64,000 nt of DNA from Acanthosepion pharaonis (taxonomy: Eukaryota; Mollusca; Cephalopoda; Sepiida; Sepiidae): assembly GCA_903632075.3 (NCBI GenBank), contig CAHIKZ030000392.1, positions 235,001 to 299,000 of the forward strand, given 5' to 3'. This document shows, piece by piece, positions 34,390-44,880 of this stretch. The position numbers and the translations under genes are program-made. Numbering within the stretch: the first letter of the stretch is position 1; each line of letters begins with the position of its first letter. The notes below the pieces were generated by a model. That model searched no databases and had not been told where the DNA came from. It saw only the letters and a program-made list of their open reading frames with translations.

Positions 34390-34790
34390 GACCCCTTACT
34401 GCCTCTCACTGTTCATGTTTCTGCCATCCTTTTACACAAGCTTCTTAGGTTATTTGCTGTTTCCTTCTGCCTCTCTTGCCTTCAGTATGTTCTGTTGAAT
34501 ATCAGATTCTTGAAGTCTTCAATGTTCAAGAAATTTCAATTCTCTTTTTCTGATTCTATACAAAAGTGCCGCCTTCTTTCCATTTTCCTTAAAACTTCCT
34601 CGTTGCTTACATGTTATTCTCAGTATTCTACTGTAGAACCACATTTCTATTGCCTTAACTCTCCTCTTCATCTCTGAGGAAATTATCTCAACTCACTGCC
34701 AATATAAGATGATGGATATGACATAACAGCTGAGCACTCTTATCTGTGTTTCCAACAAAATTTTACTGTTTCTTAATATTGTGCTTAGTT
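34390..34790 (-). pseudogene. RTE-type LINE C-terminal relic, part 2
   Basis: Same region as 63297-63770 in the same orientation. On the minus strand, decayed blocks correspond to EATEMWFYRR-like and RIRKGQLKFL-like sequence (here with losses and stops), and the plus strand shares ccacatttctattgc, ccattttccttaaaact and acaagcttcttagg with the copy at 63297. It continues 33912-33990 across the SINE. Confidence 0.65.
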
Positions 34791-35122
34791 TCTGGAAAGA
34801 ACTTTTTGTTATTCCACATTCGAAATAGTTAAATTTGTGTATTTGCTTTATTTTGACTTCTCCAATTTGTAGCTCACATCTTGGGCTGTTCCTTTTTGCT
34901 AATGATCATAGTAATGTTTTGTAATTGGATTTTTAAGGGTCAAGTTCATGGGCCAATTAACAACAACCTAACTGTATTTAGTGATTATGTCCACGTATGT
35001 TTAATGTCATGTGAACCTACCTAATTTGTATTTGCTTGCAGCTGATACTTGTGTGCAATAATAAAAAGGGAAGTCATATGCAAACACAAGTTTTTCATAA
35101 GAGAGAGAGCATGCATATGCAT

Positions 35123-35124
<2 letters not shown>
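34791..35124. other. Unassigned AT-rich DNA
   Basis: Nothing recognised. Confidence 0.4.

Positions 35125-35201
<77 letters not shown>
35125..35201. repeat. (CA)n then (TA)n microsatellite
   Basis: CA run at 35125-35163 continuing into a TA run to about 35201. Confidence 0.95.
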
Positions 35202-35203
<2 letters not shown>

Positions 35204-35459
35204 CACACACACAAGCTGCTTATTGGGAAGATTACTTTGGGATTGTGCTTTTTAAATAACACTGACTGATAACATTAAGCAAAGGTTATAAAAATTACAA
35301 CAATTTACATTCATTTTTATAAAGAATTTATTTTTATAAAAATTAATAGAAACATTTTTTTTGTTGTTGTTGCTCATTTTTAATAAAGCGTTTGGCACCA
35401 TTTGATTTCTGTAGCAGTAACCATTTGAAAACATTCTGTGATTATAATAGACAGCTTCC

Positions 35460-35486
35460 TCTGTGTGTGTGTGTGTGTGTGTGTGT
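35460..35486. repeat. (TG)n microsatellite
   Basis: TG run of about 13 units. Confidence 0.95.
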
Positions 35487-35499
35487 GCACATGCATTTG

Positions 35500-35600
35500 T
35501 GTATGTATGTTGCTGTGTGATGAGAACATTAGCATTCTGACCATAAGATCTTGGTTTGAATCTCACCATTCCCAATTCATCAAGAATGGGATTTCTTTGT
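35500..35600 (+). repeat. tRNA-like SINE head (possible)
   Basis: Contains a B-box-like ggtttgaatctcacc preceded at tRNA-like distance by tgtgtgatgagaacatta. No body typical of the other families follows. Confidence 0.35.
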
Positions 35601-35977
35601 TATATTAAACCAAGGAGACAATCCCAGCAAAGAGCACTACTGGTAAGTGCCTGCAAACAATACCATAGTTTTACCCAAGCCATGTAAGCAAATTGTATAA
35701 ACAAAACTATCTGGAAAGACATCAGTGTTTGTTCTAGTGCAAATTTACAAAACATTGTGACTGAGAATTTGAGCATACTGACCTTAGTCAGTTCCTGATC
35801 ATGCCAGATTATGCACTCTGTAACTAAGGCTTGCTCAGCAAAGTTGCAGTACAGACTACAGGTGGGCTCAGTGGGTATTGAAGAAGCACACGTGTGCCTG
35901 ACCACATGTCTGTAACAAGGATTAGCTAGCTACCCAAGCAAATAAGTTTACTTGGAAATGAGCTGGTAGTCGTTTTA
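35601..35977. other. Unassigned DNA
   Basis: The 101-codon minus frame at 35600-35905 is hydrophobic and cysteine-containing but matches no family I know and has no promoter or splice support; I do not call it. Confidence 0.35.
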
Positions 35978-35979
35978 TA

Positions 35980-36196
35980 GGATGAGGAACAAATAGGAAA
36001 TGTTTATAAATCTAACATATTTCGCTTTTATTAAAGCTTCATCAGAGAATGATATAGGGAGGAGAAAAAGAAAATTCTGTTATTTTTAATTAATATTGTT
36101 TATTTTTATTTTTCTCCTCTATATTTCATTCTTTGATGAAGCTTTAATAAAAGCAAAACATTAGATTAATAAATATTCCCTATTTGTTCCTTATCC
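35980..36196. mobile_element. Foldback element with ~90-bp arms and TA duplication
   Basis: Left arm about 35980-36069 and right arm about 36109-36196 are inverted copies: ggatgaggaacaaataggaa against ggataaggaacaaataggga, with ttttattaaagcttcatca on both arms. The loop is about 39 bp and T-rich. TA lies on both sides (35978-35979 and 36197-36198). A motif like the arm (ttattaaagccttcatca) also occurs near 11208, just after the hairpin at 11070-11171. Confidence 0.75.
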
Positions 36197-36198
36197 TA

Positions 36199-36854
36199 TC
36201 TTTGTTGGATTCCAATTCATATTTGATCCCATTATAAGGTACATGCTGTCAGTAATTGCTCAGGGTAGGCTGCTTGTAACCTTTATGCAGTAAATCTACA
36301 AAAAAATAAAATATTTTACATTTTATGCATAATAATCAGAGTGACCATCATAATTTTGTTGGATTAGGTACATATTTTGCCACAGGAAAAATGTAGCTGC
36401 TGACCCATTTTATTCAGGGTAGGCACTTGCCTGACATATATATATATATAAATTATTGCTCTACTCTTGGTATTGATCCCTCTTTTGAATTAATGCTGCC
36501 AACGTTAGAATTTATATTATTTTCATTCTCATTACATTTGGCGATATATATGCATCGTTTTTGGTGCATTGTATCTATTGGCCTGCACATTTTGAGAATT
36601 CTTAATAAAGAAAAGAAAATTTACTCTTCACACTGAATCAAAAAGTTTCTCCTACAAAGGAGGACACAGTTTTGTACCCAGGTAATTTTCTTCATTATGA
36701 TTTTTCAAATGTGCAAGCTGATAGATGATAGGCGTAATATACACTATTTAAAATAAAAATGGGGGATCTATTTCCAATGCAGATATCCTCTATAATGTTT
36801 GAAGTAATAAAAATATTAGATTAAAAATAGATCCATTAATTCTTATATAATAAA
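36199..36854. other. Unassigned AT-rich DNA
   Basis: Short TA run near 36437-36451. Nothing else recognised. Confidence 0.4.
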
Positions 36855-36990
36855 AATATAGTTTTAAGGTATGTGATATTTATGGATTAAAGTGCTCGAT
36901 ATCAGGGATAGAAGTATATAAATATAAAATGGACATTGAAGTCAATACCCAGTTTGACAGTTTGTTTCATGCTTAAACGCAATCTTCAGG
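36855..36990 (+). repeat. Dispersed repeat, partner of 49037-49190
   Basis: Shares aaagtgctcgatatcagggatag / aaagtgctcaatatcagagatag-type sequence, then gacattgaagtcaa, cagtttgtttcatgct and caatcttcagg with the copy inside the Tc1-like element at 48721-49630. Confidence 0.6.
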
Positions 36991-38408
36991 CATTTTATAT
37001 ATTAATTTTTTGCACATAATAGTGCAACAAACTTAAATTTGAAATATGTATACTAATAATATATTTTTAAAGATTGTAACATGTGCGTCAGGATATGTAT
37101 AAATTCATATATGCACACACATTGTTTTACCATTCTTTGGTTGTTGACTGCTGAATACCAATTAATGGCCAAAGATGTCTGACAACAAGGAAGAATGTGT
37201 TAAAATATTGAAGTGAATCAGTAGCTAGTTACTCACTGTATTATGTCTTGTTTTATGTTTGTGCAAACGAAGATGCAACTTTTATGTTTAATAAACATTG
37301 AGATTGTGGTGAAAAAGACAAATACCTCAAAACTTTATTGCATTTTTGAAGAAAAGATTAACATGTTTTCTGCTGGACTGTAATAAAAATGAGTTTATGA
37401 CTTGGGATGGTTCTGTAAAAATGATGCCTATGATTTTAAGGTTTGGGCATTAAATCAGGAAAAATTTTAAATTCAAAAACTGAGTCATCTGAACAGAACA
37501 TTGGCTCCTGATCCAAATAAATTACTAACTTATGCACACACACACACACACATTTTGTTTATATACTGACATGCATTATTAAATATAACCGACAATGAAA
37601 GATGGTTATGTTTTTTAATCAACTTTTCTTGCTTGTGAATGAAGCGCCTTACATTAGATGGAATCCATAATTGAATTGGAAGGAAGGAAAAGTCTTAATA
37701 CTTTCAACCATTCTATCAGTCATCATCAGGAGGCTTATAAGGTTGATCAAAGAAAATGCTATCTTTCATTGTCTTTTACATTCAATAATACATGGAAACC
37801 ATTTGGATGTTTAAATTTCTTTATTTTCTTGTTAATGTTTCACTCTGTACAAGCATTTTCAAATCAATTGAAAAACAATTTAAGGAAAAAATATTGAATT
37901 TTATTTTAACCTTTATCACTCTGTATATGACTTCATTTGCTTTGCAAAAAGTTTATCCTGCCACTGAAGGTGACTCTGATCTCTGAATTTAAATTTGTTT
38001 AAATTTCATAGTTGTGTTGTCATATCCTGCTATGGCAACAAAAAAAAACTTTAAGTGAAATTAAGAATAAGGATACTGCAACTGAGTCGAATGCAGTGGA
38101 AAAGGAAGTAATATTAATAATGCAGAGTGATGAAGGTTAAAATGTTTCTTGTATACAAATCTCATTGATGTGTTCACAGATATTTATTTTTAGATATTAT
38201 ATTTTAATTTTATTATTAAAACTGTTAAAATTTTTCAAATTCACCAAAATGTTTTTAAATGATTTGTATCCTTTGATTATTCTTCAGTTGTTTTGAAAAT
38301 GCTTGTTAACAAGAAAATTAATAAAAATGTAAATATCCAACTGATTTTCATAAATTCTATCTTATTTGTAATGACTTTTTTTCTTTTAATTTTCTTTTAC
38401 TTTTTTTT
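36991..38408. other. Unassigned AT-rich DNA
   Basis: Short CA run near 37534-37552. Small open frames at 37658-37986 overlap in two frames and match nothing. Confidence 0.45.
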
Positions 38409-39115
38409 AGTCCTGGGTATGATAATAAACAACATCCAGCAACAAGGCCTCTGATCAGGAGATTAGAGATTTTGAGAAGTGTGGAACTAGCTCTGAATTG
38501 TTGTTGTTCAAAGGTTCACCATGACCTGGGGTGGCAGCACCTAATAGGGTCCCAGCTTTGGACAAATAGTTAACCCCCAAATAAAAACTGAACAATATGA
38601 AAGTATAAAAATTATATTTTTATAGTAAAAATATTAGCAATATATATTTATATAAAAAAATTACCCGCATTACATATTTATAATAGAATTACTAAAAATA
38701 CATTTTATAGTACAATGACCAACAATACATTTTATCTGTAGTTGAAGGCATACAATCGCATTCAAAATATATTTACTTGAAGTCATAAAATCGTGTTCAA
38801 AATATTTAGATTCTGGCATTAAATAACCCATAGAGATTAATATGCTGCTAAACAAAATTAATGAACCAACACGAAAGAACACTTTCATGACATTAATCCA
38901 TATATCCTAAAATTTCTTAAAGAAATCACTGCTTCTAGTAATCATGTCCACATAAATATGTATATGCACAAAAGCTGAGTATCATCTACCATGTATTCAA
39001 TTGTGAAAGCAGAAAAACATATAGTTTTTATTACTTCAAAACTCCCAAGGAAATTAAATTTCTGCATTAAATGATCTATAAGGAGTTGATATGCTGCTAA
39101 ACAAAACAATCCAAC
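38409..39115 (+). repeat. Unnamed repeat family, copy B (long form)
   Basis: Starts at tcctgggtatgataataaac, then acatccagcagca-like sequence, a ggtggcagcacctaataggg block, internal short repeats around accaacaatacattttatct, and a tail ttctggcattaaataaccca. It then continues (acattaatccatatatccta, aaaagctgagtatcatctac, catgtattcaattgtgaaag) to a second similar tail near 39066. The same long order is found at 45883-46550. Confidence 0.7.
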
Positions 39116-39244
39116 AATATTTTTTATAAAAAAAAAAAAATATTGTGATTGATTGATTAAAATAAATTGTTGTCATCATCTTGTGAAAGGGTAACACAGA
39201 AATAGTTTTAATTTATTTATATATACATATCTTGTATGCCGTCA

Positions 39245-39840
39245 TCATTGGCAGAACTCATTGCCAAGTATCAGGGTGCTCATCAACAGTTCCTTTTGTG
39301 TAAAATGTCCTATGTTAAGTCTTGAAGATATGTCCACAGCCCCCTCATGGTAGGGTAGGAGGGTCCGAGGGGGGGGGGTGTAGGACTCTGGCTTATTTCT
39401 GGGCTCTCTTTCTTTCTTCCATTTGTTTTCTAGTGTTTCCTAAGAATGTTGTTTCTTGTGGACTGCTCTTCTCCAATTGGTTATTTTAGACATGTGAAGA
39501 AGAAATGTCTTTGAACATGAAAGCCTTGACTGTGAATTGTTTGAGGTGGTCTATAGGTTGCCACTCCATGGCATACACATCAGCTGACACCATCCACTGC
39601 GGCAAACCAGGCCTTGAGAGGTTCATGATGACAGCTTGCATCAGGCTGCTAACTTGATCTCGTACATAGAACTTCATCTTGATCACCTCCCCTCCAGTCG
39701 TTGGATCATGTTTAGTCTAGTCTCTTCCCTGAATCCTTACCATCATGAGTGACCCTACCAGAAAACTAAGCTACCGATGACATTGCATTCAGGTTCCTTG
39801 TAACACACAAGTGCTTTCACTATGATACACAATATGCATT
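39245..39840 (-). repeat. GC-richer island with a 66-codon open frame
   Basis: More GC-rich than its surroundings, with a run of nine Gs at about 39370-39378. On the minus strand, 39486-39686 encodes 66 residues including LSRPGLPQWMVSADVYAMEW and HLKQFTVKAFMFKDI, a normal-looking composition without low complexity. I do not recognise the protein. It could be a remnant of a transposon frame or an exon; there are no clear splice sites or a start context to decide. Confidence 0.35.
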
Positions 39841-40044
39841 ATTATTAAAATATGTAATGTATATACATTATGTGTTTTTGAAGTTCAAAAAACATTTTTC
39901 TTATATGTATTCATCTTCTAATAACAAATTTAGAAGAAAAAAAACATTGTTTCACCTGTTGTATTATACCTATTTACCTTTTATCATATATTTTATACTG
40001 CCCTGTTGGCTGGATTTGTAGAATATGCTGACTGCATTTCTGCA

Positions 40045-40115
40045 GAAGGGTAACATTAAATAACTCACAAAGAATTGATGTCATAAAACAAAACTCAAAT
40101 CAATCAATCAGCATA
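40045..40115 (+). repeat. SINE/repeat 3'-tail fragment
   Basis: gtaacattaaataactcaca then gaattgatgtcataaaac and AATC units: the tail type shared by the unnamed family and the 5S-tRNA SINE. Confidence 0.45.
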
Positions 40116-41463
40116 TACTTTATATCTTTTTCAATATCTTTTTATAGTATTATAACACTTTTTTTTTTTTTTTTTGCTGAGGACCAGTTTTATTCCCTCT
40201 CAAGATCTGAATGTTAATCTTTCGTCACTGAAATTGTAAATAGGTTTAAATGTTACTTCTTATATGCATGTAAGCACACATCTGTTATTTTGTGTGTGTT
40301 GCTGTAAACAAATTTTTCTGATGGATAATTATGGTCAAGACATACTAGGATATTGTTCTGTGCTTTGAAGTTAAGATGTTTTCTGGAAAACACACTTTGA
40401 ATTCACCTTATGACATCTTCAGTCATTCAAAATGTAAAATTTAATTTTCCAAAAGAAATTTTGGTACTACATGAACCATGTAGATGCTTGTCCTTTTGAA
40501 AGCCAAATTTGGTCAATGTGTTGCCCTCCCCCTTTACTATTTCAACACTGGATAAAAAAAAAAAAATTATTTATCTTTCCAAGATAAATCTGCTTAAATA
40601 AATAACTTGTACGAATTGACCTTTTGCTTAAAATCTTGTTTGGTAATTTATTTTATTGGATATAACTGTCCACTGGCCCCAGGGGAGTAAGCATTCTTGG
40701 TTTACTGTCTGCTGCTTAAATCTGATGGGAATCAGATGTGCCTCTATTTTTTTTCTATTCAAACTCCTCCATTTTCATATATATATATATATATATATGT
40801 ATATATGGTTGTCATGTCAGTTTAGTATGATTATACAAATAGTGTTCATTGTGATATGTTAAAAGGATGAAAAGTCTTAAATTTAATCTACTCTTAATAT
40901 GAACAGTATTTTCTTCCTAGATGGTACTAATAGCTTTTTAAGCTACATGTTATTCTAAGATTAATATCTTACATATTTCCATAAACATTATTTTCAAAAA
41001 TTTATAAATTTTCTTAATATTATAAGATTTTTTTTCATTTGGAATTTCGAATAAAAAATGTACTCTAATATAATGTAAAATTTTGTTCTATTTATTAAGT
41101 AAAACTAAAATAGATATCACAGATAAGATTTATTGAACAAATCTATCAGAACTTCCATCCTCTTTCATGTTTACATATATAAGTCACACAGTATATTCTA
41201 AGTTCTTTATTCCAATTTGTTGCTACTACAATTTATATAAGTTCCACTTCATCCATTGTAGCACAAATAGAAGTAAAAATTCAGAAATAATTTTGATATA
41301 AAATATTTTTGGGAAAACTTTTATTTGTTTTTAAATCAACTGTTCTTTAAAATAATTCATCAATTTTAATAAATAAAATGCAAATAATATAGATCAAAAA
41401 TAAAAGTAGACATATTTCTGAAGAAGCAAATAAGTCAATAAACAGAGGAAAACTCTATAAGCA
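40116..41463. other. Unassigned AT-rich DNA
   Basis: T-tract at about 40160-40176 and a short TA run at about 40779-40806. No gene recognised. Confidence 0.5.
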
Positions 41464-41819
41464 TTAACGCTTTCACTACTGTATTGTTGCCTGGCTGTGC
41501 TGGCCCATTTTGGGGAAAAATAGGAAAAAGTGTTGTCTATTTGCTGAGAATTTAGATGCTAATGGAGATTTCTCATAGGCATCACATTTTACTTTTGATC
41601 AGATACTCTGCAGTACAGACTAATTTAAATGGCAACCCCAACACACAGTATAATAAAAAAATATATCTTCAAAACAAATTGTATTGTATGCTATATGTCT
41701 ATGCTAGTTTTGAAACAGCACTAAGTGTTAGCATGTTTTTTAAAATAAACACAAAGGACCAACATTTCACCGTGTTTTTTATATATATATAAGTATGTTT
41801 ATAACAGCGGAAGTGTTAA
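41464..41819. mobile_element. piggyBac-like miniature element with TTAA ends
   Basis: Flanked by TTAA at 41464-41467 and 41816-41819, the exact target site of piggyBac elements. The tips are inverted: CGCTTTCACTACTGT at left and, on the other strand, CACTTCCGCTGTTA at right. It is about 356 bp with no transposase. A decayed copy lies at 13875-14205. Confidence 0.8.
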
Positions 41820-42294
41820 AGTTCATTTGAGAATTGACTCATATGTTGACCCCTTTTGCCTACTGAATATGACTCATAACAGGTGTATGTGATCAGTTCT
41901 TGCATAAAATCTACCTTGTTACCCAACAGCTGTTTCAAGTTGTTCTTGTCATTCAGAATTGCCTATCAGTATTTTGGAAGGTGAAAGAAAAAGTGTATTA
42001 GGCAATAATCTGAACGGAATTAAATAAAAAAAAAAAAAAAAAAAAGCAAAAAGAGGAAGAAGATTTTGTCTGAAAGTTAGACTTATTGCATGAATTTTTC
42101 CTATTACCTAAGGAGAATAACTTTAGAAAATAATATTCATTTTAAGCCCTGCCTTAATAAAAAGAATCCTAATCTGACTGTACACATCTATTGTTCAACC
42201 AACAGCAAAATCTATGCTAGGGAAACCTGAAATACTAGCAATATCTGTAGACATTTTTCCATAAACATTGCTTGAGGACCATTACAACAGGAAC
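41820..42294. other. Unassigned DNA
   Basis: A-tract at about 42027-42045. A stretch near 42180-42230 weakly recalls retroelement endonuclease-type sequence but is too short to call. Confidence 0.4.
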
Positions 42295-42735
42295 CAGCCG
42301 TCCCACATACACAAGTGTGAATCATCCCCATTCCCTTCATATTCCTATAGTAAGAAGCAAATTCTATTCAGACAGCTTCTTCCCAAGAACTACTGCTTTG
42401 TGAAAAACAGTCTCCTGGCAAGATATTTTCCTAATCCCTACAATCTTAACCTCTTCAAGTCTTGGCTTAACCATTATCTTTTCTTTTCATATTCCTCTAG
42501 TAAGAGGTAAATTCCATTTGGATATCTTCTTCACAATAACTGTTGTTTTCTTGAACACACTTCTGGCATGATGTTTTCCCAATCACTACAATCTTGAACT
42601 CTTCAAGTCTGGGGTTAGCAGTTATCTTTCCTTCATAGCCCCATGAACTTCACTTATTGCCTTTTACACTCGTACAACACCAAACAGTAACCCTCTACCT
42701 TTAGTGACTCTTGGGCCTTGTATTGAGTGGACATT
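42295..42735 (+). pseudogene. LINE C-terminal block, duplicated in tandem, plus 3' UTR
   Basis: Positions 42343-42480 read KKQILFRQLLPKNYCFVKNS then LLARYFPNPYNLNLFKSWLN, the terminal block of the CR1/Jockey-like LINE seen at 28940 and 52545. The same block restarts at about 42486 (tattcctctagtaagaggta, ggcatgatgttttcccaatc, ctcttcaagtctgggg) in decayed form, so the last ~150 bp are duplicated. The 3' UTR follows (accctctacctttagtgact). Confidence 0.7.
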
Positions 42736-42753
42736 AGTATACATTAAAATGTT

Positions 42754-43060
42754 ATGAATGAGGAAGTCCTGGAGAGAACAGATTTATATAACCTGCAAGT
42801 CATGGTCATCATAAGATGTCAGAAGTTACTTGGTCACAGTACTATGAATTCCCATAGAGAGATCAACCAGAGTGCTCTTGAAATGGAAGCCAGAAAAGGG
42901 ACACTGAAAAAAAGGCAGACCTGTCAGAATATAGTGAAAAGTATAATAGAGATGGGCCTAACCTGGAATCAAGCTTGTAACAGAGCACAAGATTGGATTG
43001 GATATAAAACACCCAATGCTCCCAACAGAATAGGAGGAACTAATACTAATACAAGTTGTT
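42754..43060 (+). pseudogene. LINE reverse transcriptase C-terminal tail, unusually open
   Basis: Encodes NEEVLERTDLYNLQVMVI, then KLLGH, SALEMEARKGTLKKRQT and at residues 66-81 EMGLTWNQACNRAQDW. This is the C-terminal tail of endonuclease/reverse transcriptase LINEs, whose consensus form carries a WLGH block, a GKR-GRP basic segment and MG-TW. The frame stays open for about 100 codons up to the end of homology; the ATG is internal and not a real start. The catalytic domain is absent, so it is a fragment. Confidence 0.7.
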
Positions 43061-43257
43061 CTAATAACAATTATGAGATGTTTATAAGGGAAAGAGTTTC
43101 TATTTTTTATGTATTCATAAATATGTGATTATATATATTGTTATATACACTGATGTGCCAAAAATCATGGATTAGATGCTTAGTATTGTATAGAAGTATA
43201 CTACCATCTTTTGTGGATATAACAGTATATGTGTGCACTTTCAAGATTCCCAATGAT

Positions 43258-43485
43258 CAGAGCCTGGCAACTTATCTCTCTTCTGATCTAACTCAGTAGG
43301 AGAAAAAAAACTAGCTGGTCGCATTCAATGACACAAAAACCAAACTAGTGACATCCCATTATTATCGAGTGGACCCTGAATTTTTCTCTATCGTGATGAG
43401 TGACTGTTTTCTCAGGGAGTCTTTATGCCTTCGGACTTAAGCTCAACCCAGATCTCAATTGGAACTTGTATATATGATTCATGTC
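43258..43485 (+). pseudogene. LINE reverse transcriptase fragment
   Basis: Reads, with a frameshift, SWSHSMTQKPN / NDTKTKLVTSHHYRVDPEF and then LKLNPDLNWNLYI, the segment downstream of the catalytic motif in the CR1/Jockey-like family. It ends abruptly where the LTR-like block at 43486 starts. Confidence 0.7.
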
Positions 43486-43560
43486 TATAAATTTGGGGAG
43501 GAGGATGTTTTTGCAGTCATTCCTACACAAATTGGAACCATTAGAAACAATTGGTGATGA
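43486..43560 (+). repeat. LTR-like promoter segment, partner of 12136
   Basis: ctataaatttggggaggagg then ttttgcagtcattcc, as at 12250-12290. Confidence 0.4.
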
Positions 43561-44105
43561 GTAGTCAAACACCATTTTAGTACCCAGCTATTTAGTGAAA
43601 TTTTAGAACAAAACTGACATCACCAGCTGACTATAGGTCTGCTACCTTATTTAGTACCTCCCCTGAGTATGAGTTTCTTTGCTTACAGGGGTTGTCTCAA
43701 GTACACCAGCTGCAAGTATAGTGTTCTCTAAGTCATCAAATTAATTTTGCTTATTTTTCTAACAATCCAGAAAAAATACCTGCTAATTATGTTATTTTTT
43801 TATTTTTATTTTCAGCATATATATAACCAATTAAAAATACAGGTAATGTTTCACTAAAATAGCCCTAAAATCAAAATTTCCAGACAGGTTTGGTATCATG
43901 AAATTTTTTCAAAAGTACTCTGATATTCATGACATCTTGGATTTTGGTACTAGCTCCATCCTGACTAGCTTGACAAAAAACTATGTTGAAATCAAGTTTA
44001 GTGAATGAAAAATCCAGAAAGTATCGTATTTTAATTTCTTCATATTCCTTCTGTTATGAAGTCAGTAAGGAACCACTTCTTCAGTATTGCTTTTAAAAAT
44101 CTTTG
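43561..44105. other. Unassigned DNA
   Basis: Nothing recognised. Confidence 0.4.
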
Positions 44106-44483
44106 GTTTATGGCCATATCATGTTGAAATACTGGTTCTTGTCCAACCACTGAAGTTAAGCAATGTTGAGTCTGGTCATTACCTAAATGGGTGACTGCTT
44201 GGGAATACCAGGTGCTGTAAGCTTGGATGTGCAGGTAGTGTAATGGAAAACAGCTTGGAATTGGAAATCAGAAAAAAGAATTTCAATTTCAGTTGGGATT
44301 GTTATATTCATTTATGTACAAATATCCTTGGGAAAGATAAGAATCCGCCTATTCTCCCTCAGTTATAGGTTAAATAGTAGGGCTTGCATCAGTAAATCAC
44401 TATAATCTCCAAAACATTCTTACAGTGCAAAAATATTTTTTGTCTTTAAATAATGGTTGATAAGCCATAAAAAACGAATCAAT
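44106..44483 (+). mobile_element. SINE with 5S rRNA-like plus tRNA-like head
   Basis: Positions 44106-44224 (119 bp, the length of 5S rRNA) follow the 5S pattern from gtttatggccatatcatgtt through ccactgaagttaagcaatg, tctggtcattacctaaatgg, gtgactgcttgggaatacca to ggtgctgtaagctt. The tRNA-like unit follows at once (gtagtgtaatggaaaacagc, B box decayed), then the SINE body and the tail (aaaatattttttgtctttaa, gttgataagccataaaaa). Confidence 0.85.
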
Positions 44484-44799
44484 TGTAGAAATTTTTAGCT
44501 TAAGTCTAGCGGGTTGGATTAACAACACAAGAAAGCATGTCACTAAAAAGAGACAAACTATTTAGTTTGGTTTATTAACACTTTATTTAATGGAGACTTC
44601 TATGTTAAACAAAAATCCAGTTTTATAAAAAGAGCGTCTGGATATGAAAATACTATGTTTGTGGGAGTGGGGAGTCAGCATGCAGTGCATAAAACAAATA
44701 AAGTAGATAAAAATAATTTGAAGAAAAAGATTGATAAGATAAGCAATAGGTTTGTCAAAGGAAGTCTTTTTTTTTTTCTTTTTTTTTTTTTTAAAAGAA
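44484..44799. other. Unassigned DNA with T-tract
   Basis: T-tract at about 44767-44792, which produces lysine-rich minus-strand frames. Confidence 0.45.
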
Positions 44800-44880
44800 G
44801 CTGAAGTGGCAAGGTGGTGAGAGCACCTGATTTCCAAGAGTAGTTCTGTGGTTTGGGTTCAGTAGACAGGAAAAGTGGTC
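44800..44880 (+). repeat. tRNA-like segment (possible SINE head)
   Basis: gtggcaaggtggtgagagca resembles an A box and gtggtttgggttcagtag a B box, at tRNA spacing. No family body follows. Confidence 0.3.

Noticed and set aside
35600..35905. 101-codon minus-strand open frame
   Set aside because: No recognisable domain, no start or splice support; length is within chance for this much sequence.
42180..42270. GIY-YIG-like or Penelope C-terminal endonuclease fragment
   Set aside because: Only a few residues match, a stop interrupts, and the following sequence belongs to another LINE.
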